Positions 1 to 7,387 of a DNA stretch of 16,264 nt are shown piece by piece. The position numbers and the translations under genes are program-made. Every line of letters begins with the position of its first letter. Position 1 is the first letter of the stretch. The notes beneath the pieces were generated by a model. It saw only the letters and a program-made list of their open reading frames with translations. It was not told the DNA's origin and did no database searches. The DNA lies in assembly GCA_903929895.1 (NCBI GenBank), contig CAIYWM010000247.1, positions 1 through 16,264 of the forward strand, written 5' to 3'. The stretch comes from an uncultured Alphaproteobacteria bacterium (GTDB lineage: Bacteria; Pseudomonadota; Alphaproteobacteria; Reyranellales; Reyranellaceae).

Positions 1-950
1 GCACCCGGCTTGAAGTGGCCCTGGCGCGCGAGGCCGATCAGGCCGGCCATGATCTTTCCGGTATAGACCGGGTCGAGCAGGATGCCTTCGGTGCGCGCGA
101 GCATCTGCACGGCCTCGACCATCTTCTTGTTCGGCACCGAATACTTGGGCTGCCAGAAGCCGCCGAAGCTCTTCACCGCCGACGCCGGCACCTTGATGTC
201 GACGCCCAGCAGGTCGATGACTGCCTGCGCTTCCTTCAGCACCAGGGGCTCCTGGTCGGCGGGATCGCGGCTGACACCGACGCCGATCAGCGGGACCTTG
301 ATGTTGTTGCCGAGGAAGCCCGCGACCATGCCGCCATGCGTGCCCGAGCTGCCCGAGCCCACCACCACGGCGTCGAGCGCGAGGCCCATGTCGAGCCATT
401 GGACCTGCATCTCCTGCACGCAAGCCACGTAGCCCAGACCGCCAATGGCGTTGGAACCGCCACCCGGTATCACATAGGCCTTGCGACCCAGCGAGGCCAC
501 TTCCTGTGCCACACGCGACATCGCCTCGCCCATGTTGGTGCCGCCGGGAACGACCGTGATCGCCTCGACGCCCATCAGCTCGAACATGAAGTTGTTGCCG
601 CCGGCTTCCTTCTTGTAGCTGCCGGGAATGCGCTCCTCGATCACGAAGCGGCACTTCAGCCCTTCCTTCACCGCGGCAGAAAGCGTGATGCGGCAATGGT
701 TCGACTGCGGCGCGCCGCAGGTGACGAGCGTGTCGCAGCCCTGGGCGATCGCATCGCCCGCCAGGAACTCAAGCTTGCGGGTCTTGTTGCCGCCGGGGAA
801 CAGACCCAGCATGTCGTCGCGCTTGATCCAGATCTCGGGGCCGACGCCGCCGGGACAGCTGGCAGCGAGGGCCTTGGTGAAGTGCGGCAGGTGCTCGATG
901 GGCGTGGGCGCGTTGGTGTAGATGCGACGCGGGAAACGAGACAGGTCCAT
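1..950 (-). CDS. D-cysteine desulfhydrase / ACC deaminase family PLP enzyme (3' end outside window)
   Basis: Fold-type II PLP enzyme of the D-cysteine desulfhydrase/ACC deaminase family. The ATG is at 948-950, with a GGAG about nine bases upstream. About 316 residues are visible and the C-terminus runs off the left edge at FKPG, so the gene is partial only because of the window. GGNKTRKLEF carries the Schiff-base lysine (about K56), QSNH lies around residues 82-85 and GSGSSGTHGG is the phosphate-binding loop. The late motif LDPVYTGK has Thr where true ACC deaminases have Glu after the Tyr, and SNH replaces their SNQ. This points to D-cysteine desulfhydrase (D-cysteine to pyruvate, sulfide and ammonia) or the closely related L-cysteate sulfo-lyase CuyA rather than ACC deaminase. 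It lies 60 bases downstream of sodC on the same strand. Family is firm; the substrate is inferred. Confidence 0.87.
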   Translation of the reverse strand, partial: MDLSRFPRRIYTNAPTPIEHLPHFTKALAASCPGGVGPEIWIKRDDMLGLFPGGNKTRKLEFLAGDAIAQGCDTLVTCGAPQSNHCRITLSAAVKEGLKCRFVIEERIPGSYKKEAGGNNFMFELMGVEAITVVPGGTNMGEAMSRVAQEVASLGRKAYVIPGGGSNAIGGLGYVACVQEMQVQWLDMGLALDAVVVGSGSSGTHGGMVAGFLGNNIKVPLIGVGVSRDPADQEPLVLKEAQAVIDLLGVDIKVPASAVKSFGGFWQPKYSVPNKKMVEAVQMLARTEGILLDPVYTGKIMAGLIGLARQGHFKPG

Positions 951-1010
951 TCAATCAGCTCCAGGTGGGGATACGCGCCCTCGCCCGCTGCCGCAGACGA
1001 AGTCTTCAGG

Positions 1011-1532
1011 TTACTCCGTGATAACTCCGCAGACGATGCGGTCGCCGGCATTGCCGGTCGGGTCGGTATTGTAGTCGTCGGGCCCGGCGTGAATGATGAT
1101 CGACGAACCGTCGGCATCGAACACCGAATTGGCCTGTCCCTTGGCCAGCGTGATCATGTGATTGGCGACGTCGATCCTCAGCTCGCCGTTGGCCGGGATG
1201 TACAGGTTGGGCATGTCGCCGGCATGGGCTCCTTCGGCCGCCTCCATTCCGTGCTTCTTGGAGGCGGGATTGAAATGACCGCCGGCGCTGGTGAACGGCG
1301 CCTCGCACTTGCCCACCGCGTGGATATGGAACGCATGCTCGCCCGGCGCCACGCCCTTCAGCGACATCTTGAGCAGCACGCCGTGCGGCGTCTGGAGGAG
1401 CTGGACGCTGCCGACATCCTTGCCCGTCGCGTCCTTCAGCGACGCCTTCGCGGTCTGGGCCTGCGCGGCAAAGGAAAAGGCGGCGACTCCGGCTGCAGCG
1501 AGCAGGCTGCACATCACTGGGACGATACGCAT
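1011..1532 (-). CDS. sodC: Periplasmic Cu,Zn superoxide dismutase
   Basis: Cu,Zn superoxide dismutase, 173 aa, converting superoxide to hydrogen peroxide and oxygen in the periplasm. The start is set at the ATG at 1530-1532 because GGAGGA lies four bases upstream; an in-frame ATG at 1545-1547 has its codon upstream of that site and is less likely. A hydrophobic signal peptide ends at AQA near residue 25. All metal ligands are visible (mature-start numbering from 1532): H69 and H71 in HAFHIHAVG, H86 in GGHFNP, H94, H103, D106 and H148, with spacing matching the eukaryotic and bacterial enzymes. The disulfide pair is C76-C168 and the active-site Arg is R165 (GDRIVCG). The protein is complete and should be active. 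It lies 33 bases after the SDR gene, so it is probably co-transcribed with it. Confidence 0.96.
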   Translation of the reverse strand: MRIVPVMCSLLAAAGVAAFSFAAQAQTAKASLKDATGKDVGSVQLLQTPHGVLLKMSLKGVAPGEHAFHIHAVGKCEAPFTSAGGHFNPASKKHGMEAAEGAHAGDMPNLYIPANGELRIDVANHMITLAKGQANSVFDADGSSIIIHAGPDDYNTDPTGNAGDRIVCGVITE

Positions 1533-1536
1533 CGGT

Positions 1537-1542
1537 TCCTCC
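1537..1542 (-). promoter_or_regulatory. Ribosome binding site deciding the sodC start
   Basis: GGAGGA on the minus strand, four bases before the ATG at 1530-1532. It fixes the sodC start at the second in-frame ATG, because the first one (1545-1547) lies upstream of this site. Confidence 0.75.
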
Positions 1543-1565
1543 GTCATTGGGTAGGGACCTTCACC

Positions 1566-2438
1566 CTACTCCAGGACCTTCGGCGGCCGGTAGAGCGGAA
1601 ACCCGTTGAAGGGCTTCGAATTCTTGTGATCGGGCACCTGGTAGAAGGTCGATTTGCCATAGTTATGCAATCCGCCGTCGACCCGCAGCGTGGTGCCGGT
1701 GACATAGGCCGCCGCGTCGCTCAGCAGATAGACGATGGCGCCCGCAATCTCGGACTCCGTGCCATGGCGCTTGGCGGGAATCCGGTCCTTCACAGAACGC
1801 AGCGCCTCGTGGGCGCGCTCGGGATAGCGGTCGAAGCCCGACGAGGCGATGAAGCCCGGAATCACGGAATTCACGCGGACACCCGAATGCGCCCATTCGA
1901 TCGAGGCGCTGTAGGTGAAGTTGGTCTGGCCGGCGCGGGCGGCGCCATTGTGGGCCATGCCGGGATTGCCGAGCTCGAAGTCGGCGCCGACATTCACGAT
2001 GACGCCGCCATGCGCTTCCATCGACGCCAGATAGACCGCCTTGGAGACCAGGAACGTCGCCGTCATGTTGTTGGCGACCACGGCGTTCCAGCCGTTCAGC
2101 GAGATGTCCTTGAGCGGCGCCGGAAACTGGCCACCGGCATTGTTCACCAGCCCGTCGATGCGCCCGCTCCAGCCCATCACGCCATCGATCGCCGCCTTGA
2201 CCTCGTCCTCGCGGCGCAGGTCGGCCGAGAAAATGAAGGTGTCGGGATCGCCCAGCTCCTCCTTGACGCGCTCGAGCTTCTCGAGGGTCCGGCCGACGAG
2301 CGCCACGCGCGCACCCAGGGACTTCAGCTCGTGGGCGGTGCAACGACCGAGACCGGAGCCGCCGCCGGTGACGATGACCGTCCTGCCGGTAAAAAGGCCG
2401 GGCCGGAACACGGAGTCGTAGCGCACGCTGGCTGTCAT
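1566..2438 (-). CDS. SDR family oxidoreductase, peroxisomal trans-2-enoyl-CoA reductase (PECR)-like
   Basis: Short-chain dehydrogenase/reductase, 290 aa. The N-terminal Rossmann fold has TGGGSGLG (about residues 24-31) and NNAGG (about 99-103), and an arginine after the second strand (VGRT) suggests NADP(H). The usual YxxxK catalytic motif is absent. The aligned segment reads AHNGAARAG, so Tyr becomes His and Lys becomes Arg. Animal peroxisomal trans-2-enoyl-CoA reductase has a nearly identical HSGAARAG segment, and the C-terminal tail YQVPDH also resembles PECR. I infer a 2-enoyl-CoA or 2,4-dienoyl-CoA reductase role; the physiological substrate cannot be read from sequence. It starts four bases after the stop of the Bug-type binding protein gene, so translation is probably coupled. 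The Shine-Dalgarno is weak (TAGGT). Confidence 0.9.
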   Translation of the reverse strand: MTASVRYDSVFRPGLFTGRTVIVTGGGSGLGRCTAHELKSLGARVALVGRTLEKLERVKEELGDPDTFIFSADLRREDEVKAAIDGVMGWSGRIDGLVNNAGGQFPAPLKDISLNGWNAVVANNMTATFLVSKAVYLASMEAHGGVIVNVGADFELGNPGMAHNGAARAGQTNFTYSASIEWAHSGVRVNSVIPGFIASSGFDRYPERAHEALRSVKDRIPAKRHGTESEIAGAIVYLLSDAAAYVTGTTLRVDGGLHNYGKSTFYQVPDHKNSKPFNGFPLYRPPKVLE

Positions 2439-2442
2439 CGAC

Positions 2443-3414
2443 CTACTCGACCTTGATATTGGCGGCCTTCACAACCTCGGCCCACTTGGCCATCTCGGCA
2501 CGCAGGAAGGCGGCGAGTTCTTCGGGCGTCGAGCCGATCGCATCGGCGCCGAGGTCGGCGAACTTCGCCTTGATCTCTTCCAGGCGCATGATCCTCGCGA
2601 TCTCCAGGTGCAGGCGCGCGATCACCGCCGGCGGCGTGCCGGCCGGCGCGATCAACGCATTCCACTCGGAGATCTCGCAATCGGGCACGCCGGCCTCGGC
2701 GAGCGTCGGCACTTCGGGAGCGGCCGGCGAGCGCGCCGCACTAGTCACGGCAAGTGGCCGTACGCGGCCGCCGCGGGCCTGCGGCAGGGCGGCACTCATG
2801 TTGCCAAAATAGAAGGGCACATGGCCCGCCGCGACGTCGGCCACCGCGAGCGCACCGCCCTTGTAGGGCACATGCTGGATATCCGTGCCGGTGCGCATTT
2901 TGAAGAGCTCGGCCGCGAGATGCTGGGCGCTGCCATTGCCCGACGAGGCGTAGGAGAGCTTGCCGGGCTGCGCCTTGGCGAGCGCCACGAGCTCGGCCAC
3001 GGTCTTCGCCGGATGCGAGGGCGTGATGACCATCAGCTCCGGCACCGTCACGAGGAGCGATACAGGCGCAAAATCCCCGGGCGTGCGGAAGGGCATCTTT
3101 GGAAACAGCGACGGGTTCACCGCATGGGCAAAGGCGCCGATCAGCAAGGTGTGGCCGTCGGGCGCGGCCTTGGCCACGATCTCGTCGCCGATCATGCCGC
3201 CCGCGCCGGGCTTGTTCTCCACCACGATCGTCTGACCCAGCGCCTCCTGCAGCTTGGGCGCGATCAGGCGAGCCGTCGTGTCGGCGCCACCGCCGGCCGA
3301 ATAGGGCACGATCAGCCGCACCGGCCTGGAGGGATAGGCTTGCGCGCGTGCAAGGCCCGGCGTCAAGGCCAGGGCCGCCGTCGCGCCAAGGGTTCGCCGC
3401 CGCGAAATCTTCAT
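2443..3414 (-). CDS. Bug/TctC-family tripartite tricarboxylate transporter substrate-binding protein
   Basis: Periplasmic solute-binding protein of the Bug (TctC) family, 323 aa, the usual length. The ATG at 3412-3414 is chosen because GGGAGGA lies four bases upstream; a GTG at 3427-3429 in the same frame lies before that site. The N-terminus SRRRTLG followed by a hydrophobic run and ARAQA is a signal peptide with a Tat-like twin-arginine motif. Family hallmarks are YPSRPVRLIVPYSAGGGAD (about residues 27-45), VENKPGAGG and the VPYKGG ligand-loop segment. Bug proteins bind carboxylates, amino acids or similar small ligands. No TctA or TctB membrane-subunit gene lies in the window, so it is an orphan receptor, common for this family. 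The next gene (SDR) follows after four bases, hinting that the ligand may be an acyl or aromatic acid; that is inference. Confidence 0.93.
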   Translation of the reverse strand: MKISRRRTLGATAALALTPGLARAQAYPSRPVRLIVPYSAGGGADTTARLIAPKLQEALGQTIVVENKPGAGGMIGDEIVAKAAPDGHTLLIGAFAHAVNPSLFPKMPFRTPGDFAPVSLLVTVPELMVITPSHPAKTVAELVALAKAQPGKLSYASSGNGSAQHLAAELFKMRTGTDIQHVPYKGGALAVADVAAGHVPFYFGNMSAALPQARGGRVRPLAVTSAARSPAAPEVPTLAEAGVPDCEISEWNALIAPAGTPPAVIARLHLEIARIMRLEEIKAKFADLGADAIGSTPEELAAFLRAEMAKWAEVVKAANIKVE

Positions 3415-3418
3415 TTCT

Positions 3419-3424
3419 TCCTCC
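3419..3424 (-). promoter_or_regulatory. Ribosome binding site of the Bug-protein gene
   Basis: GGAGGA on the minus strand, four bases before the ATG at 3412-3414. It decides between this ATG and the upstream GTG at 3427-3429. The same bases can pair with a CTCCC upstream (see the hairpin at 3421..3443). Confidence 0.7.
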
Positions 3425-3443
3425 CGCACGTTCTTGAGGGGAG
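3421..3443 (-). promoter_or_regulatory. Possible hairpin masking the Bug-gene Shine-Dalgarno
   Basis: On the minus strand, CTCCC (3439-3443) can pair with GGGAG (3421-3425) across a 13-base loop. The 3' arm overlaps the Shine-Dalgarno of the binding-protein gene. The stem is short, so this may be chance in a GC-rich sequence. Confidence 0.22.
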
Positions 3444-3451
3444 ACTACACC

Positions 3452-4075
3452 CTAGCGGGCGCGCAGCGCGAGGCGGCCGAGATGGCGCTGCAGGAGGCGC
3501 ATCAGCGCGAATCCCGCCTGCAAGGTGACCCCAAAACAGAGGATGCCGATCGCGAACAGGACCATCTTGTCGCCAAGCGTCGGCATCAGCTCGGCCTCGC
3601 GCAGGATGACCGCGATCCCCTCGGGAACGCCGATGGCGGCGCCGGCGCTGGAGGACATGACCAGCACGAAGAATGCGCGTGTCACGTTAGGGAGGAAGAG
3701 GAGTGCCCCCAGTGGCGAACCGTCCCGCAGTTGCCGCAATGCCTCGCCGCCATTGTCGGCGACATAGGCCGCGGCATAGGGCACCAGCGACAGCGCGACG
3801 GTCATGATGCCCGACGGCGCGACGTGAACGCCGAACAGCGTCGCGTCGGACGGGATGATATTCAGCAGGAAGAACATGACCACGAAGGTCGGCGCCGCGC
3901 GCATCAGGCCGATCAGGGTCGTGGCGATTGCCCCGCGCACCCCGCCCGCCAGCTTGGCCAATGTCAGCAGGCCGCCGACGGCAAGGCCGACCAGCAGGGC
4001 GATGGCCGCGATCTCGAAATTCACCGCCATGCCCGCCAGCAGCTGCGGCACGAAGTCGGGCGATATCCTGCTCAT
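3452..4075 (-). CDS. Amino-acid-type ABC transporter permease subunit
   Basis: Inner-membrane permease of the polar amino-acid (His/Glu/Gln/opine) ABC family, 207 aa from the ATG at 4073-4075. That ATG forms an ATGA overlap with the TGA of the upstream fusion gene, which decides the start over an in-frame ATG at 4127-4129. About five hydrophobic segments are visible: an N-terminal one (AIALLVGLAVGGLLTLA), LMRAAPTFVVMFFLLNII as the HisM/HisQ-like R-x-P-T segment, and a SSSAGAAIGVPE loop near the end. The cytoplasmic ATPase-contact (EAA) loop is only loosely recognisable as EALRQLRDGSP. It probably pairs with the permease half of the fusion protein to make a heterodimeric channel. No ATPase gene lies downstream; the next gene is a Bug-type binding protein after 37 bases. 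Confidence 0.88.
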   Translation of the reverse strand: MSRISPDFVPQLLAGMAVNFEIAAIALLVGLAVGGLLTLAKLAGGVRGAIATTLIGLMRAAPTFVVMFFLLNIIPSDATLFGVHVAPSGIMTVALSLVPYAAAYVADNGGEALRQLRDGSPLGALLFLPNVTRAFFVLVMSSSAGAAIGVPEGIAVILREAELMPTLGDKMVLFAIGILCFGVTLQAGFALMRLLQRHLGRLALRAR

Positions 4076-5742
4076 GCCGTCACCATCTGCCGGCGTTCGA
4101 GCCAGATCCTCAGTTTGTCGCACAGCCACACCACGACGATCACCACGCAGACATAGAAGACGAGCAGCAGCGAATAGGTGCTGGCCCGGCCGCTGGCGAA
4201 CGAGGTGATGTCGGTGAGCGCGCTCAGGAGTTCGGGCGCGCCGATGAAGCTCGCGATCGGCGTACCCTTCGCGGCATTGACGAGGAAGGACACGATCTGG
4301 GTGGCCGAGCGGCTGACCGCCCGCCCGAACAGTTCAAGGGTGGGCGCGGGCGGCCCTCCCCGCTCCATCCGCAGCGTGTGCATCGCCTCGGAGATGGCCT
4401 GTCCCGCGTTGGCGCCGTTCATCAGCCCGAGCGCCACGATCGCCGCGCCGATCGCGACAGCCGACGAATAGGGAAACAGCGCCAGCGCCACGGCCGCGGA
4501 AATGACGAGCGTCAGCACGACCGGCGAGGATTGAAGGACGATGGTGAGCGCGCGGGCCGGCCAACGTAGCAGGAAGGACTGCGAACTCTGCAGCGCGCCC
4601 AGCACCATGGCGAACAGCAGGGTCGCCACGAGAGCGCCCGCCACCAGGACCAGCGAATTCACGATTCCCGCCGTGAACAGCTGCCAGGCCGGCATGGTCT
4701 TGAACATCGGGAACTGAACGCTGATGCCGGTGTGCTTCTCCAGCCAGGTCTCGAAGGCGGTCACCTGGCCGGCGAAGGGCGTGGGCTGCAGCACCGCGCT
4801 CAGCGCCGGAAGGACGCAGGCCGGATTGCTGCTTCCGATGTCGGTGTTGCAGTCGGGCCGGTTCCAGACTGCGCGCTGGAGCTCGAGAAAGCCGAGACCG
4901 ATGCGGTTCTGCTTCGCCACCTCGAGAAAGATGCCGTCGCGATGGAATATCTGGCTCATCAGGTCGAGCGCCCGGGCGAGCCGATCGCTGCCAGTAAGCG
5001 CCACGGCCATGCCCCAGGGAAGCTGGGCGAAGCCGAACTTCCGATCGTAGGCCTTCGCGAAGGCCGGGTCCGTGAAGTAGTAGTCGAAAAAGCTGTCGTC
5101 CTGCGCCGCCAGCACACAGGTCTCGTCGCGCAACCTGTCGGGCAGAACGCCCGCCTCGTCGAACAGCATCAGGCGGGCGTTGTGGGAAACGATCTGGGCG
5201 TTGGAGCCATTGCCGATCGTGACGCAGATCGTGCGACTGGCGATGTCGGGCCAGTCCCGGATCGTGAGCCCCTTCGGTCCGACGATGATCGTCTCCGACC
5301 GGTAATAGTGCGGGCGGATGAAACGAACCTGGCCGTCGCGCTGGGTATTGTGCCCCATGGTCGCGATGGTGAGATCGATCTTGTCGTCGGCGAGCAGCGG
5401 AATGCGGCTCGCCGCGTTGACACGCGTGAAGGCCGGCTCGACGCGGAGGTGCTTGGCGATCTCGCGCGCCACATCGACGTCGTAGCCCGAGCGGACCTGG
5501 CCCTCGCGTGTCCCGAACAGCGGATAGTATTCGCGCACGCCGACGTGGATCTTGCCATCACAGAAGATGCGGACCAGCCGGTCGAGGCCGGGTTGCTCGC
5601 AGGCGCCCGGGGCCGCGGCGGCGACGCGCGCCTCGCCGATCAGCTTTGCCAGCGCTGTATCCGGGGTTTCGGCGCGCACCGGCAGGCCTGCCAGCCCAAC
5701 GAGCCACACGAAGACGATGAACAGAACGCGACGCAGGGCCAT
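4072..5742 (-). CDS. Fused amino-acid ABC transporter solute-binding protein and permease
   Basis: Fusion protein, 556 aa, joining a periplasmic family 3 solute-binding domain to an amino-acid-type ABC permease. The ATG at 5740-5742 follows the methyltransferase stop after one base and begins with a clear signal sequence (hydrophobic to about residue 25). Residues about 60-290 are the binding domain: GYDVDVAREIA, SRIPLLADDKIDL and TMGHNTQRDGQVRF, whose Arg occupies the ligand-carboxylate-binding position of amino-acid receptors. A linker with two Cys (about 298 and 309) follows. Residues about 350-550 are the permease, with a family-typical KGTPIASFIGAPELL. Its EAA loop region is degenerate (EAMHTLRMERGGP). 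Binding-protein/permease fusions are well known in GlnP-type systems. The odd points are the missing ATPase gene and coupling to a methyltransferase and a cyclase. Substrate unknown, probably an amino acid or relative. Confidence 0.88.
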   Translation of the reverse strand: MALRRVLFIVFVWLVGLAGLPVRAETPDTALAKLIGEARVAAAAPGACEQPGLDRLVRIFCDGKIHVGVREYYPLFGTREGQVRSGYDVDVAREIAKHLRVEPAFTRVNAASRIPLLADDKIDLTIATMGHNTQRDGQVRFIRPHYYRSETIIVGPKGLTIRDWPDIASRTICVTIGNGSNAQIVSHNARLMLFDEAGVLPDRLRDETCVLAAQDDSFFDYYFTDPAFAKAYDRKFGFAQLPWGMAVALTGSDRLARALDLMSQIFHRDGIFLEVAKQNRIGLGFLELQRAVWNRPDCNTDIGSSNPACVLPALSAVLQPTPFAGQVTAFETWLEKHTGISVQFPMFKTMPAWQLFTAGIVNSLVLVAGALVATLLFAMVLGALQSSQSFLLRWPARALTIVLQSSPVVLTLVISAAVALALFPYSSAVAIGAAIVALGLMNGANAGQAISEAMHTLRMERGGPPAPTLELFGRAVSRSATQIVSFLVNAAKGTPIASFIGAPELLSALTDITSFASGRASTYSLLLVFYVCVVIVVVWLCDKLRIWLERRQMVTA

Positions 5743-5743
5743 G

Positions 5744-6439
5744 TCAGCCCCGCGCCCCGGCCGCGGCGATTTCGACGATGTGCATGTCGGCGAAGACATG
5801 CGGCCCGTAGCGATGGATGGAACGACCCTCCTCCGCGCGCAGGATGGAAGGTGTCATCAGCTCAATCTTCTCGTTGGCAATGTGGACGAGCACCGTGTTG
5901 ACGATGTGCATGGCGAGCCCGTACCGCTCGAGGATCCGGCGCGACCGCCAGACATCGACGAAGGCGTTGTGGGTGATGAGGGCACGGCCGTTGATCGCGA
6001 GATGATCCGACAGGCCCTCGAGGAACGGATCGAGCAGTTCGCGGCCCTCGATGCCTCCCGAACTCCAGGTCGACAGGCGCCCGGCCACCTCGAAATGATC
6101 CATCGGGAAGTGGGGCAGATTGGCCACGATGAGATCGAAGCGCCGACCGGCCACCGGCTGCCACATGTCGCCACGGTGGATTTCCGCCTCGTGGCCGAGG
6201 CCGCGGAGAAGCGCAAGCCCGGTGGCAATGGCATCCTCCTCGATGTCGATCCCGCAAAGCGAGGCGGCGCCGAGGCCGCCCAGCACGGCGAGGATCACGC
6301 CGCTCCCGCATCCGATCTCGAGCGCCCGGACGCCGCAAACGCGGCTGGGTTCCGCGCGAAGCGCCTGGATCAGTGCAGCCGTGTATTCACTCGGCCGCAG
6401 CGCCGCGACCGCCGGAGAGGGCTTGCGAACGTCGAACAT
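5744..6439 (-). CDS. HemK/PrmC-like class I SAM-dependent methyltransferase
   Basis: Class I SAM-dependent methyltransferase, 231 aa, ATG at 6437-6439, three bases after the cyclase stop. Motif I is EIGCGSG (residues 41-47), the acidic ribose-binding residue is D65 in GIDIEED and D91 is a likely adenine contact. At the position of the NPPY motif of PrmC/HemK, RsmC and TrmN6 enzymes it has VANLPHFP (106-113): the Asn is kept, Pro becomes Leu and Tyr becomes His. The following GGIEGRELLDPFL resembles the GG-x-DG-x-L segment after NPPY in PrmC. It has no N-terminal release-factor-binding domain, so it is not PrmC itself. Target could be a protein amide, a small molecule or a nucleic acid; I cannot tell. 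It lies one base before the ABC fusion gene, so the two are translationally coupled. Confidence 0.85.
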   Translation of the reverse strand: MFDVRKPSPAVAALRPSEYTAALIQALRAEPSRVCGVRALEIGCGSGVILAVLGGLGAASLCGIDIEEDAIATGLALLRGLGHEAEIHRGDMWQPVAGRRFDLIVANLPHFPMDHFEVAGRLSTWSSGGIEGRELLDPFLEGLSDHLAINGRALITHNAFVDVWRSRRILERYGLAMHIVNTVLVHIANEKIELMTPSILRAEEGRSIHRYGPHVFADMHIVEIAAAGARG

Positions 6440-6442
6440 CGA

Positions 6443-7387
6443 TCAGCGCGACATCTGCAGCGGCACGAGACGCGACGGATCGATCGTTGCCAACCGCGTC
6501 GCCATGGCGCGCGCCACCGGGTCGTCCGGATACTCCACCTCGATCTCCTGATAGCGCGACAACGCCATGGCATAGTCCTCGGCGACCAGCGCGTTGTAGG
6601 CGGTGCGCGTGAGCTTGCAGAGGCGCAGGGTCGCCTCGTCCGGCTCGAACTCCGGACCGATCCCATAGGCCCCGACCAGCTCGTAGATCGGAATCTTCGA
6701 GCGGCGACCCTTCACGGTGACATCGTCGATAGGCCGAACGCAAAGCCGCTCGCCCGCCTCCTTGAAGACGGCATGGCTGATGCAGATGCCCGTGCCGTAC
6801 TCCTTGTTGATGCCCTCGAGGCGCGCCGCAATGTTCACGCCATCGCCCATGACGGTGTAGCTCATGCGCTCCTTGGAACCGATATTGCCCACCAGTACGG
6901 CGTCGCTGTGGATGCCAATGCGGACGTTCAGCGGCCTGGTGCCGGCCGCCTCCCAGCCGGCGTTCAGCTCCTTCATGCCCTCGCGGATGCGCAGCGCCGC
7001 GAAGCAGGACCTCTGGGCATGGTCCTCGAGCAGGGCCGGCGCGCCCCAGAAGGCCATGACACCGTCGCCGATGAACTTGTCGATCGTTCCGTGCTCCATG
7101 TTGACCGCATGGGTGACGACGCCGAGATAGGCCGAGACGCGCAGCAGCAGCTCCTGCGAGGGCACTTCCTCCGACATGGTCGAGAAGCCCTCGAGATCCG
7201 AGAAGAAGATCGTGAGGAAGCGGCTATGGCCCCCCAGCACCAGCTTCTGCTCCGAGTCGAGGAGCTGTCGCACGAGGCCCACGGGAACGAAGGCCGCAAA
7301 CGACTTCACCGCGGAATCCAGCGTGTCGATGGCGCGCGCGAGGACGGCGACCTCGCGGATCGGCGACTTCAGCGGCGGAAGATTGTC
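6443..7387 (-). CDS. C-terminal part of the split cyclase: linker, class III cyclase catalytic domain, helical tail
   Basis: Catalytic portion of the split cyclase; about 315 residues that read sensibly from NLPPLKSPIREV onward. The frame stays open to 7579, but that extension is antisense nonsense. Metal-binding aspartates are in FFSDLEGF and FIGDGVMAF. The Lys in IDKFIGD and the Asp in VMGDGVN are the adenine-recognition pair of adenylate cyclases, and the Asn and Arg of VNIAARLE are the transition-state residues, so ATP cyclisation is predicted rather than GTP. The GIHSDAVLVGNIG segment has Asp after HS where many relatives have Gly. The last 70 residues are helical and TPR-like. No good start codon with a ribosome site is visible for independent translation. 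The TGA at 6443-6445 is three bases before the methyltransferase ATG. Confidence 0.8.
   Translation of the reverse strand, partial: DNLPPLKSPIREVAVLARAIDTLDSAVKSFAAFVPVGLVRQLLDSEQKLVLGGHSRFLTIFFSDLEGFSTMSEEVPSQELLLRVSAYLGVVTHAVNMEHGTIDKFIGDGVMAFWGAPALLEDHAQRSCFAALRIREGMKELNAGWEAAGTRPLNVRIGIHSDAVLVGNIGSKERMSYTVMGDGVNIAARLEGINKEYGTGICISHAVFKEAGERLCVRPIDDVTVKGRRSKIPIYELVGAYGIGPEFEPDEATLRLCKLTRTAYNALVAEDYAMALSRYQEIEVEYPDDPVARAMATRLATIDPSRLVPLQMSR

Noticed and set aside
1..950. True ACC deaminase
   Set aside because: The late motif is DPVYTGK with Thr, and SNH rather than SNQ, which fit D-cysteine desulfhydrase or cysteate sulfo-lyase better.
15..2456. An 813-codon open frame on the plus strand
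   Set aside because: It lies antisense to the desulfhydrase, sodC and SDR genes, has an Arg/Ala/His-rich composition with no domain, and is the expected by-product of high third-position GC in the minus-strand genes.
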